Source: an uncultured Ruminococcus sp. | Lineage (GTDB): Bacteria; Bacillota; Clostridia; Oscillospirales; Ruminococcaceae | DNA: 16,957 bases | NCBI GenBank assembly: GCA_937910385.1 | Contig: CALEPT010000005.1 | Location: 1-16,957, forward strand | Reading direction: 5' to 3' | Shown: piece after piece, positions 1-7,038 of the stretch | Layout of the letters: each line of letters begins with the position of its first letter | How positions within the stretch are numbered: the stretch's first letter is position 1 | Made by a program: the position numbers and the translations under genes | The notes under the pieces: model-generated | What the model saw: the letters and a program-made list of their open reading frames with translations, nothing else | The model's database searches: none | What the model was told of the DNA's origin: nothing

Positions 1-35
1 TTTGAGTACGCTGTGCAGTTGATATTGTTTTTCAT
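1..35 (-). CDS. 5' end of a gene running off the left edge (partial)
   Basis: An ATG at 35-33 (minus strand) opens a frame reading MKNNINCTAYS to the window edge without a stop. It is preceded by a good ribosome site (AAAGGAAG at about 42-49, six bases from the ATG) and by a plausible promoter at 57-84. Eleven codons are too few to identify a family. The gene is divergent from the DUF6076-like gene at 302. Confidence 0.5.
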   Translation of the reverse strand, partial: MKNNINCTAYS

Positions 36-56
36 TTACATCTTCCTTTCAAATTG

Positions 57-84
57 ACAATAGCTTTTGAACGAATGATGTCAA
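57..84 (-). promoter_or_regulatory. Probable sigma-A promoter for the partial left-edge gene
   Basis: On the minus strand a perfect -35 TTGACA (84-79) is followed after 16 bases by TATTGT (62-57), a weaker -10. Transcription would start near position 50, giving a leader of about 15 bases that contains the ribosome site. The -10 match is imperfect, so confidence is moderate. Confidence 0.45.
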
Positions 85-112
85 GAGTTGTCCGGACGTC
101 TTAACTGTGTTC

Positions 113-158
113 AGTATACACGCTCTCTTGACAAAAGTCAATAGATATAGTATACTAT
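113..158. promoter_or_regulatory. Repeated AGTATAC motif and palindromes in the divergent promoter region
   Basis: The heptamer AGTATAC occurs at 113-119 and 149-155. The second copy lies in a perfect 12-base palindrome, ATAGTATACTAT (147-158), that covers the -10 of the rightward promoter. A second inverted repeat, TTGAC-AAAA-GTCAA (128-141), covers its -35. A third small palindrome, GTCCGGAC, is at 90-97. Palindromes overlying promoter elements are typical of repressor operators, but no regulator can be named and AT-rich promoters produce chance palindromes. Confidence 0.35.
128..156 (+). promoter_or_regulatory. Sigma-A promoter for the DUF6076-like gene
   Basis: A perfect -35 TTGACA (128-133), a 17-base spacer and a -10 TATACT (151-156). 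The predicted start is near 163, leaving a 5' leader of about 140 bases before the ATG at 302. No poly-U terminator is seen in that leader. Confidence 0.75.
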
Positions 159-269
159 CTCTACCGAGTTCAATCTATAATCTATTTTTATGAACAAATT
201 GTAAACTTTTAGTTTTCGGCTATTTATACAGCTGTTTTCAAATCAAATCGCAGTGTTATGCACTCTGAC

Positions 270-287
270 GAAATAGAACACTATTTC
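270..287 (+). other. Small hairpin just upstream of the ribosome site
   Basis: GAAATAG (270-276) and CTATTTC (281-287) form a perfect 7-bp stem with an AACA loop. It ends three bases before the AAAGGAG ribosome site (290-296) of the gene at 302. There is no U-tract, so it is not a terminator. It may affect initiation or mRNA 5' stability; no function is shown. Confidence 0.5.
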
Positions 288-301
288 TGAAAGGAGTTAT
301 T

Positions 302-1453
302 ATGTTTGAGATAGAAGCACACTACCATGACAGAAAAATATATCTTTCCGACGGCAGAGTTTATCCGCTCGGAGAGATACTTCTGCGCTATTTTTCAATG
401 AATTTTTATGACTTAGGTGAACTGTTTGACGTATGTGAACGTGCAAAGTCTGAGCTGAACATCAGTTCCTTGTTCTGTCCTGCTGACATAGGAAAGTGTG
501 CACAGGAAATAGAATTCACATACGACAGCATCATGGACATTGCGAAGTCGCTTCCACCCTATGACACAAAGCATTTCAGACACGGTCTGCTGAGAAATCT
601 GTTCGCATACTACAACGACATCTTTGACGAGCCTTTCTATGAGGACTCTGAGTTTGAAGTCGATGACTACAATGAACACTTTGTCAGTGCAGAGAGCACT
701 CCTGTGTCCTATGAGGAAATGTATATCACAGAAGATTTGAACGAACTGCGAGCATTATCTGATTACGAATTTGACAGCAAGAAAGTTTTCAGCAACTACG
801 AGAACAGAAAAGACGCTGCTGACTTCGCAACTTGTATCGAGCAGATGACGAACGAGTTCTCAACTTTTATCGAGGACATTATTCGCGTAAAGAAAATCTT
901 TATGCCGTTCGTTGACGAGCTTTGTGACCACAACAGTTACCCGACAACTCAAAAAGTAATTGATACTTTTCAGCGTTATACAAGCATTGTTTCAAGCGGC
1001 AGTATGTGCATGGGACACACAGTTATCGAGACGAAAAAAGGTCCCATACTCTGTGAGACTTATCGTTTCACATCGCTGGGAGCCTTTCTATATTTTGAAC
1101 TGTTCAAGTGCATCGAAGAAAAGTTTATGCCAGTCCGCTGTAAGAACTGCGGACGCTGGTTCATCATGAAGCATACGACTTTTTCTCATTACTGCAAGCG
1201 CCTTATCAGCAGTGATCCACCCAAAACCTGCCGCGATATTTCTATGAGCCATACATTCAAAGATAAGTTGAAGAACGATCCGGTGTGGGAGATATATAAC
1301 CGCGGCTACAAGCAGCACTACGCTCGCTATATGAAAAAGAAAATGAGCAAATCACAGTTCGCTGAGTGGGGTGAATACGCTATTGAGCTGCGAACTAAAG
1401 CTGCTGATGGTGAGCTGGAGATGGAGGAGTATCAGAAGCTGATTAGGATTTAG
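302..1453 (+). CDS. DUF6076-like protein with four-Cys C-terminal motif
   Basis: A 383-residue soluble protein of unknown function. The first ~270 residues are acidic and rich in aromatic residues, with no recognised catalytic motif. Near the C-terminus is a zinc-ribbon-like arrangement, C280-x2-C283 (RCKNCGRWF), then C298 in HYCKR, then C310, followed by a basic tail. This matches my recollection of the Firmicutes DUF6076 family, often found near mobile or accessory genes; I could not search for it. The start is supported by AAAGGAG six bases before the ATG and by a consensus promoter at 128-156. It stands alone on the plus strand and converges on the alcohol dehydrogenase gene. The 138-base gap between the two holds no convincing terminator. 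Metal binding is inferred from the cysteines only. Confidence 0.75.
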   Translation: MFEIEAHYHDRKIYLSDGRVYPLGEILLRYFSMNFYDLGELFDVCERAKSELNISSLFCPADIGKCAQEIEFTYDSIMDIAKSLPPYDTKHFRHGLLRNLFAYYNDIFDEPFYEDSEFEVDDYNEHFVSAESTPVSYEEMYITEDLNELRALSDYEFDSKKVFSNYENRKDAADFATCIEQMTNEFSTFIEDIIRVKKIFMPFVDELCDHNSYPTTQKVIDTFQRYTSIVSSGSMCMGHTVIETKKGPILCETYRFTSLGAFLYFELFKCIEEKFMPVRCKNCGRWFIMKHTTFSHYCKRLISSDPPKTCRDISMSHTFKDKLKNDPVWEIYNRGYKQHYARYMKKKMSKSQFAEWGEYAIELRTKAADGELEMEEYQKLIRI

Positions 1454-1591
1454 TACGCATTTTGTTTTAACAAAGTTCTTGATCAAACCGATGTGATGGA
1501 ATATTGCTCTTCATTAACAAGTCCGTCTATGAAATCGCGTGAGATCATACATTAAGATTTTATTTCTGTCATTTCCATAGCATTCAAAGTA

Positions 1592-2746
1592 TTATCCCCA
1601 AAGTGACATATATATTTCAATAATATCGGTTCTTTTTACCTCTTTGATCGTATTAGCAGGACTTCCGCTTGCAATTGCGTCATCTGTCATTTTTTCAATA
1701 TATGAAAAAAACTCAGATCTATTGATACCCTGCTTTTCAAGTGATGGTACTTCACATACTTTAATTAGTTCCCTGAGGATTGAAATAAATGACTTTGCGG
1801 CCTCAACATCGCTATCGGATCTGTCAGCAGCACCAACTGTGCGTCCAAGCTCCGCAAATTTTTCAAAGGCACCGTCCAGAGCATAATTCATACATCTTTC
1901 AAGAAGCATGGCATTTGAAAGTCCATGAGGGACATGGAAAAGAGCTCCTATCGGTCGGCTCATTCCATGAACTATAGTGACTGACGCATTATTTATAGCA
2001 ATTCCTGCTTCGAGTGCCGCTATAGACATCTGCTCTCTTGCCTCCAGATCGCTGCCGTTCTGATAAGCAGCAGGAAGATATCTGAAAATACGCTTAACTG
2101 CGTCCAATGCTAATGTATCGGTAAGCGGTTGAGCGTTCCTCGAAGTGTACGACTCAATAGCGTGGGTTAGTGCGTCAAGCCCAGTCGAGGCAGTCACTGA
2201 TCTTGGCGAGGAGAGCGTAAAGATCGGATCTACTATGGCAATGTCCGGAATAAGAACGTTTCCTTTCAGGAGCATTTTTATTCCAGCTGCGCTGTCAGTA
2301 ATAACTGTAAACTGTGTAGCCTCCGAGCCCGTTCCGGCAGTAGTAGGAATTGCTGCCATAGGAGGCATTCTTCCTCCTATTTCTACTCCCATGTAATCTG
2401 AGATGCTCCCTCCGTTTGCAGCAATCACAGCAATAGCTTTCATAGAATCAATGGGACTTCCACCTCCTATTGCAATTATATGATCGCATTTCTCATTTCG
2501 GTATATGTTTACACCTGCGTTAATCATTTTATCGTCAGGTTCGCCGGTAATGCCGTTAAAAACAGTATATCCTATCCCATTTCGTTCGAGCATTTTAATA
2601 ACGCTCTCAAAACAATTCAGCTTTGAAACGTGTCTGCCAGTTACAATAAGAGCTTTTGTGCCCATTGAACATAAATCGCTTTCAGCCTTTTCAAGGCAGT
2701 TAACGCCCGTGTAGATCTTTCGCGGGACTCTGAATCCTGCACTCAT
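1592..2746 (-). CDS. Iron-containing alcohol dehydrogenase (predicted malonate semialdehyde reductase)
   Basis: A 384-residue group III (Fe-ADH) dehydrogenase of normal family length. The nucleotide-binding loop GGGSPID is at 94-100 and the conserved GTGSE at 138-142. The metal ligands fit the family pattern: D191 and H195 (GLDALTHAIES), H260 (VHGMS) and H274 (HVPHG). Family members interconvert alcohols and aldehydes or semialdehydes with NAD(P)H. As last gene of a pyrimidine-breakdown operon that includes an omega-aminotransferase, it most plausibly reduces malonate semialdehyde to 3-hydroxypropionate. Other semialdehydes (for example methylmalonate semialdehyde from thymine, or succinate semialdehyde) remain possible. 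The start is firm: AAGGAGGT lies eight bases before the ATG. A 67-base gap with a hairpin separates it from the amidohydrolase gene upstream, so it could be differently expressed. No clear terminator follows the stop. Confidence 0.88.
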   Translation of the reverse strand: MSAGFRVPRKIYTGVNCLEKAESDLCSMGTKALIVTGRHVSKLNCFESVIKMLERNGIGYTVFNGITGEPDDKMINAGVNIYRNEKCDHIIAIGGGSPIDSMKAIAVIAANGGSISDYMGVEIGGRMPPMAAIPTTAGTGSEATQFTVITDSAAGIKMLLKGNVLIPDIAIVDPIFTLSSPRSVTASTGLDALTHAIESYTSRNAQPLTDTLALDAVKRIFRYLPAAYQNGSDLEAREQMSIAALEAGIAINNASVTIVHGMSRPIGALFHVPHGLSNAMLLERCMNYALDGAFEKFAELGRTVGAADRSDSDVEAAKSFISILRELIKVCEVPSLEKQGINRSEFFSYIEKMTDDAIASGSPANTIKEVKRTDIIEIYMSLWG

Positions 2747-2769
2747 TATTATACCTCCTTAGTCATACA

Positions 2770-2793
2770 TTTCCCCGCCTTTAGGCAGGGAAA
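2770..2793 (-). other. Intergenic stem-loop between amidohydrolase and dehydrogenase genes
   Basis: In the minus-strand transcript UUUCCC-U-GCC, loop UAAA, GGC-G-GGGAAA forms a continuous 10-bp stem counting one U-G pair. It lies between the amidohydrolase stop (2814) and the AAGGAGGT of the dehydrogenase gene. No U-run follows, so it is unlikely to terminate. A role in processing or segmental mRNA stability is inference. Confidence 0.55.
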
Positions 2794-2813
2794 CAGCATA
2801 ATAAGATGTAACA

Positions 2814-4076
2814 TCAGTTCTTATCAGCCTTCAGCACTGCATTGAGCATAACCGTTGCACCTTCGGTACAATGCTCTACAGATGAAAACTCAGGCTCACA
2901 GTGTGAAAGACCGTCCTTGGACTGAACAAATATCATGGTCGTCGGAAGCATATATGCAGCGAACTGTGCATCATGTCCTGCGCCGGAATGGATATACTGA
3001 TGACTGATACCACATTCCTCTGCAGCTTCTTTGACATATCCGACGAGAGTTTTATCCCAGTATACGGTATCTCTGTTCCATGCTTTTACGACCTCACACG
3101 TGCAGCCGGACCAGATCCTGTCTGCACAGCTTTTTACGATAGCAAGTACCTTCTCAAGCACCTCTGATTTTTCGTGCCTTGCATCAAATGAGAAGTCAAA
3201 GAAATCAGGAACACAGGTGTGTACGCAGGGATGACATACCACCTCACCGGTCGTGTAAACAAGATCGGAATATCCAAGTTTGTCGATCTCCTCATGCAAA
3301 TAGGCAAGAGCCTGAGCAGCAGCAAGAAAAGCGTCCTTTCTCTTAGGCATGGGGAATGTACCGGCATGTGTCGTTTGTCCATAGAATCTCAGGCGATAGT
3401 TGAACATTCCAAGTACACAGTCCACAACTCCGATATCATTGCCTGCATCTTCAAGGATCGGACCCTGTTCAATATGTGTTTCAAACATATAGAGGTAATT
3501 ATCAGGGCTGAGACGATACTTTTTATCTCCCTTGAAACCCGATCTGTCAAGTGCATCTCCAAATGTTTTTGTCGGATCAAGAATGCTCTGTGACTTCATC
3601 ATATCCTCATACTTGAATTTGCTGCGGATATCGTCAGGCAGGTAATCATAGCAGACAATTCCTGAACACATCATAGCAGGGGGATATAGCGAGCCTTCTT
3701 CATTTGTCCAAATCATTGCAGTCAACGGATGTTTATGCGGGATATTCTCGGAAACTACAGTTTCCAAGACCTCCATTGCGCTCATAACTCCAAGAATACC
3801 ATCATAATTTCCGCCGTTTTTTACAGAGTCACAGTGCGATGCCATAACTATTCGCTTTGCAGTTGGGTCGCTGCCTGGGATAGTTGCATACATATTAGCA
3901 ACATCATCTATCTCGATAACTGCACCGATCGCTTCCATACGTTTCTGGAATTCATTTCTTGCCATTATCGCTTCAGGAGACAGAGAATATCGTGTGATGC
4001 CTCCATGACCTGCATCACCGTATTTGCTGAATGTAGTTATCTTATCTTCCATTCTTTTTTCGCTGCATTTATACAT
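2814..4076 (-). CDS. M20-family N-carbamoyl-beta-alanine amidohydrolase (beta-ureidopropionase-like)
   Basis: A 420-residue Zn-dependent amidohydrolase of the allantoate amidohydrolase / N-carbamoyl-amino-acid hydrolase group. Predicted metal ligands are H81 (ASHCDSV), D92 (NYDG), E127 with catalytic E126 (TNEEGS), H201 (ETHIEQGP) and H392 (SHCEPE). Their spacing is close to that of yeast beta-alanine synthase as I remember it (His-Asp-Glu-His-His). GAGHDA is at 366-370. In this operon it should hydrolyse N-carbamoyl-beta-alanine from dihydropyrimidinase to beta-alanine, ammonia and CO2. Allantoate or N-carbamoyl-L-amino acids are alternative substrates for the family. An in-frame ATG exists 22 codons upstream, but the ATG at 4076-4074 is chosen: it has AAGGAAG six bases before it, and the longer form would run into the 139-residue gene. 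One base separates the two genes, so translation is probably coupled. Confidence 0.85.
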   Translation of the reverse strand: MYKCSEKRMEDKITTFSKYGDAGHGGITRYSLSPEAIMARNEFQKRMEAIGAVIEIDDVANMYATIPGSDPTAKRIVMASHCDSVKNGGNYDGILGVMSAMEVLETVVSENIPHKHPLTAMIWTNEEGSLYPPAMMCSGIVCYDYLPDDIRSKFKYEDMMKSQSILDPTKTFGDALDRSGFKGDKKYRLSPDNYLYMFETHIEQGPILEDAGNDIGVVDCVLGMFNYRLRFYGQTTHAGTFPMPKRKDAFLAAAQALAYLHEEIDKLGYSDLVYTTGEVVCHPCVHTCVPDFFDFSFDARHEKSEVLEKVLAIVKSCADRIWSGCTCEVVKAWNRDTVYWDKTLVGYVKEAAEECGISHQYIHSGAGHDAQFAAYMLPTTMIFVQSKDGLSHCEPEFSSVEHCTEGATVMLNAVLKADKN

Positions 4077-4077
4077 A

Positions 4078-4497
4078 TTATTCTTCCTTTCGATGTTTTT
4101 TCTTGATACTATGCTGCTGTGGGACACGTATGCAGTTTTCAAGAAGCTCGATCACCTCAGACTCTGTTATGTAAAAAGCCTTTTCCTGCTTCGTGTCAAG
4201 TTCAAATACAAGCACAAACTTGACTTCCCAGTCATTGATGTAGACCTTAACAGTCTCTGCACCAAAACGTTCCTGTACAAGAGACCTTATTCTTGCGAAA
4301 CCATACAGTATCCCGTCAGCCGGAATTTTGAAACTCAGTTTCTTGGCAGCATCTTTTTTCAGAGTTATCTCAACAGGAACTTCTGTTATACCACCTGGAA
4401 CATCAAGCTGTTCATATAATACTGTCCTGAATATATCAGGGGTAATGAACTCTGACAGTTTACACTCAGAAACATCGCTGTAATGATTCTTAGCCAT
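4078..4497 (-). CDS. Unrecognised 139-residue protein inside the pyrimidine operon
   Basis: I do not recognise this protein. It is soluble, with no signal peptide or membrane segment. The central part (about residues 35-110) has alternating hydrophobic residues suggesting beta strands. A predicted helix (about 112-122) and a very basic tail (KKKHRKEE) follow. No Cys-pair motif or obvious catalytic motif is visible. It is a real gene on context: GAAAGGAC lies eight bases before the ATG, 17 bases separate it from the aminotransferase stop, and one base separates its stop from the next start. A position between two enzymes acting on beta-alanine suggests an accessory role, such as a chaperone, enzyme partner or small-molecule binder; this is inference from position only. 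Confidence 0.72.
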   Translation of the reverse strand: MAKNHYSDVSECKLSEFITPDIFRTVLYEQLDVPGGITEVPVEITLKKDAAKKLSFKIPADGILYGFARIRSLVQERFGAETVKVYINDWEVKFVLVFELDTKQEKAFYITESEVIELLENCIRVPQQHSIKKKHRKEE

Positions 4498-4514
4498 GAG
4501 ACACGTCCTTTCGT

Positions 4515-5846
4515 TTATGCTTTTTCAGCCATTTCGTCAGCAATGAAAAGCACCTCGTCGACTTTGGCCATTTCCTCGCGGATCTGCTCAGGAGTGATTA
4601 TCAGTGGAGGAGATATAAGTATCATATTTTCATGAGAGTAAGTCATGAACCCTTTCTCCTTGAGCAGACCGATCAGCTTCTTCATTTTTCCATCAGGATC
4701 TTTTCCGTATGGGACGAGCGGCTCACGGCTCTCCTTGTCACATACAAGCTCTATTGCAGAAAAAAGACCAATACATCTTACATCACCAACACTGCTATGT
4801 TTTTCCTTTAGAGTATAAAGGCACTCAGCAAGTGCGGCACCGGATCTGTTTACATTGTCAAGGATATTGGTATCTTTATAGAAATTAAGGCAAGCCACTC
4901 CCGCCGCACAGGCAAGCGGATGACCGCTGTAAGTAAGTCCGCACGACAAAAGGTGATCGTCAAAATAAGCTGCAATATCCTTGCTTACAACGACACCGCC
5001 AAGCTGAACATATCCACAGGTAATACCCTTTGCAAAGGTGACTATATCAGGTTTTACTCCGAAATTTTCAAATGCAAACATCTTTCCTGTACGTCCGAAA
5101 CCAGCCATGACCTCGTCACATATCATCATGATACCGAATTCATCACATATTGAACGGACCCCCTGTAAATACCCGTCCGGAGGGATAATAACACCGTTTG
5201 AGCCTGTTATTGTCTCCATAACGATCGCCGCAACATTGTCTGCGCCCTCATAAATCACCTGTTCACGCAGCTTTGCAACATAGTATTCTGAGGCCTCTTT
5301 TTCAGTTTTAAAGGGTAGGTTATCACGATATATATATGGATCGAAGAACTTCACGAATCCGGGGGCTCCTGGTTCAAGAGGATAGCGTCTTGGTTCACCG
5401 GTGAGATTTCCTGCACCGTATGTTGAGCCGTGATAACTTCGGTAACGAGAAAAGACCTTCTGACGCCCTGTGAACATCCTTGCGATTTTTACAGCATTTT
5501 CATTTGCGTCAGCTCCGCCATTTGTGAAAAAGACTTTGCCCATATTGTCAGGCATAAGTTCAATTATCATCTTTGCAAGCTCTCCTCGCGGTTCACTGCC
5601 ATAGGATGGCGAAAGATAGCAGTATTTTTCTGCTTGTTCCTTGATAGCATCGATTATCGCTCTGTTGCCGTGACCAACATTTAGGTTGACAAGCTGCGAG
5701 GACATATCAGTATAACGATTCCCGTCATAGTCCCACATATATATGCCGTCAGTTTTTTCGATCGGGATCGGGTCGAGTCCTTTTTGTTTTGACCACGATT
5801 GAAGATTGTATGTGCAGTGGTTGTATTTTATACTTTCTCCGCTCAT
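4515..5846 (-). CDS. Class III PLP aminotransferase (predicted beta-alanine aminotransferase)
   Basis: A 443-residue class III (omega-type) aminotransferase of normal length. Visible landmarks are GGADANENAVKIAR (110-123, phosphate-binding region), SYHGS (137-141), ICDEVMAGFGRTGK (242-255, with D244 expected to contact the pyridine nitrogen) and FAKGITCGY with the predicted PLP lysine K273. The closest families by eye are beta-alanine/taurine:pyruvate and related omega-amino acid transaminases. Directly before the beta-alanine-forming amidohydrolase module, the likely reaction is beta-alanine + 2-oxo acid to malonate semialdehyde + amino acid; the amino acceptor (pyruvate or 2-oxoglutarate) cannot be told from sequence. 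Its ATG overlaps the TGA of the regulator gene (ATGA), and a strong GGAGGT ribosome site lies inside that gene's last codons, so translation is coupled to the regulator. Confidence 0.85.
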   Translation of the reverse strand: MSGESIKYNHCTYNLQSWSKQKGLDPIPIEKTDGIYMWDYDGNRYTDMSSQLVNLNVGHGNRAIIDAIKEQAEKYCYLSPSYGSEPRGELAKMIIELMPDNMGKVFFTNGGADANENAVKIARMFTGRQKVFSRYRSYHGSTYGAGNLTGEPRRYPLEPGAPGFVKFFDPYIYRDNLPFKTEKEASEYYVAKLREQVIYEGADNVAAIVMETITGSNGVIIPPDGYLQGVRSICDEFGIMMICDEVMAGFGRTGKMFAFENFGVKPDIVTFAKGITCGYVQLGGVVVSKDIAAYFDDHLLSCGLTYSGHPLACAAGVACLNFYKDTNILDNVNRSGAALAECLYTLKEKHSSVGDVRCIGLFSAIELVCDKESREPLVPYGKDPDGKMKKLIGLLKEKGFMTYSHENMILISPPLIITPEQIREEMAKVDEVLFIADEMAEKA

Positions 5847-7033
5847 TTTTTATTACCTCCGTAATTATTGTTATTTATATCAAGCACATCTTCAATAAGG
5901 TATGCAAGCATGAGCATATTTTTCATTTTATCATCAAGTTCATGGCCTATGATATCACGTATCGACTTTATCTTGTAGTTTACTGTGTTTCGGTGGACAC
6001 CTGCAGCGGAAGCAACTTCATTTACACTTCCGTTGAGTTCAAGATAAGTCCGAAGCAGTTTACAAAGCTCGGAGCTGTGTTCAGCGTCATACCTGTGAAG
6101 CACACCAAGATTTTCTTTTGCAAATGATTCGAGTATTTTCACGTTCTTTATACCGAATATCAGCTTCATAGCGCCTATATCACGGTAAAATTCTACATTA
6201 TTATTGTTTATCCTCGCAGTACCGATAGCAGCTTTAGACTGTGAATATGCCTCAGAAATACCGGTGAGACCGGTAACTTTGTCAGATACCCCGATATATG
6301 GATCAGCACCGGGAATCCCATCGATTATTGGTTTTAATGCATTGCAGAAAATATCGATCTCCTCATCAGAGCAATTCTGCTTGATAGCAATAAGAGCTCC
6401 TCCCTGTATAAACAGTGAAGACGGATATCTTGAACGTTTCAGAGCTCTCCAAAGCATCATATCAGATGTACGGACTATCTTTTCAGTGACAGCCTTGCCG
6501 TTTTTAATGATCTCTAAAGAGATCACTGTAAACTGATTATCACTTCTGAAGCCGGATCGTTCAAGCAATTCGCTGAATTCACCGGCAGAATCAGGATCCT
6601 TTATCAGAGCTCGAAATGCATCTGCCACTGTACTTTCGTGTTTTTCATTTGCAATTATCCTGCGGCAGAATTCATATGAAATATCTATTATCCTTGTTTC
6701 CCATGGGATCGTAAACAGTGGGAAACCATTCTGTTCACAGAATACTATTACTTGAGAGGGTACAGAAGTGATATATGGACCGATATTGAGTACAAGTCCC
6801 ACTGCACCTTTTTTTCTCAGGCTTACGGTAAATTCTTTAAGCCATTCATTGCCTACATGACCGATGCCTGTAGTAAAGATCAGTTCGTTTCCATGCAGAA
6901 ATCCAGGAACTTCGCTATCTTCGACCATGTGGACCCAGCGAACTGTGTTTTCAAGTCCTGCACTGCCTGCTATCAGTTTCATCTCATGATCCTTTTCAGC
7001 ATTTGCACAAAGCTGTGAAAGCGAAATTGCCAT
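5843..7033 (-). CDS. PucR-family transcriptional regulator
   Basis: A 396-residue regulator with the three-part PucR layout. The N-terminal PucR ligand-sensing domain spans about 5-125, including the typical sequence around WVHMVEDSEVPGFLHGNELI (33-52). A central CdaR/GGDEF-like segment spans about 165-275. A C-terminal PucR-type helix-turn-helix spans about 326-372, with VHRNTVNYKIKSI at 346-358. PucR proteins are known regulators of purine or pyrimidine catabolic genes, fitting its place in the middle of this operon and implying autoregulation. The start is firm: AGGTGATC overlaps the stop of the preceding dehydrogenase gene (5 bases between stop and start). Its TGA overlaps the aminotransferase ATG. 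The C-terminus ends in an Asn-rich stretch (DINNNNYGGNKK) coded by AAT/AAC repeats. The effector is unknown; uracil, dihydrouracil or beta-alanine are guesses. Confidence 0.88.
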   Translation of the reverse strand: MAISLSQLCANAEKDHEMKLIAGSAGLENTVRWVHMVEDSEVPGFLHGNELIFTTGIGHVGNEWLKEFTVSLRKKGAVGLVLNIGPYITSVPSQVIVFCEQNGFPLFTIPWETRIIDISYEFCRRIIANEKHESTVADAFRALIKDPDSAGEFSELLERSGFRSDNQFTVISLEIIKNGKAVTEKIVRTSDMMLWRALKRSRYPSSLFIQGGALIAIKQNCSDEEIDIFCNALKPIIDGIPGADPYIGVSDKVTGLTGISEAYSQSKAAIGTARINNNNVEFYRDIGAMKLIFGIKNVKILESFAKENLGVLHRYDAEHSSELCKLLRTYLELNGSVNEVASAAGVHRNTVNYKIKSIRDIIGHELDDKMKNMLMLAYLIEDVLDINNNNYGGNKK

Positions 7034-7038
7034 TCAGA

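Noticed and set aside
1483..1548. 21-codon minus-strand frame (MISRDFIDGLVNEEQ...) after the alcohol dehydrogenase
   Set aside because: It looks protein-like but has no ribosome site and is too short to identify; a gene remnant cannot be shown.
1454..1591. Possible bidirectional terminator between convergent genes
   Set aside because: Only a weak, A/T-only TTTGTT/AACAAA hairpin is present, so it is not a convincing terminator.
3219..4106. Plus-strand open frames opposite the amidohydrolase gene
   Set aside because: They are antisense shadows of a conserved gene and lack ribosome sites.
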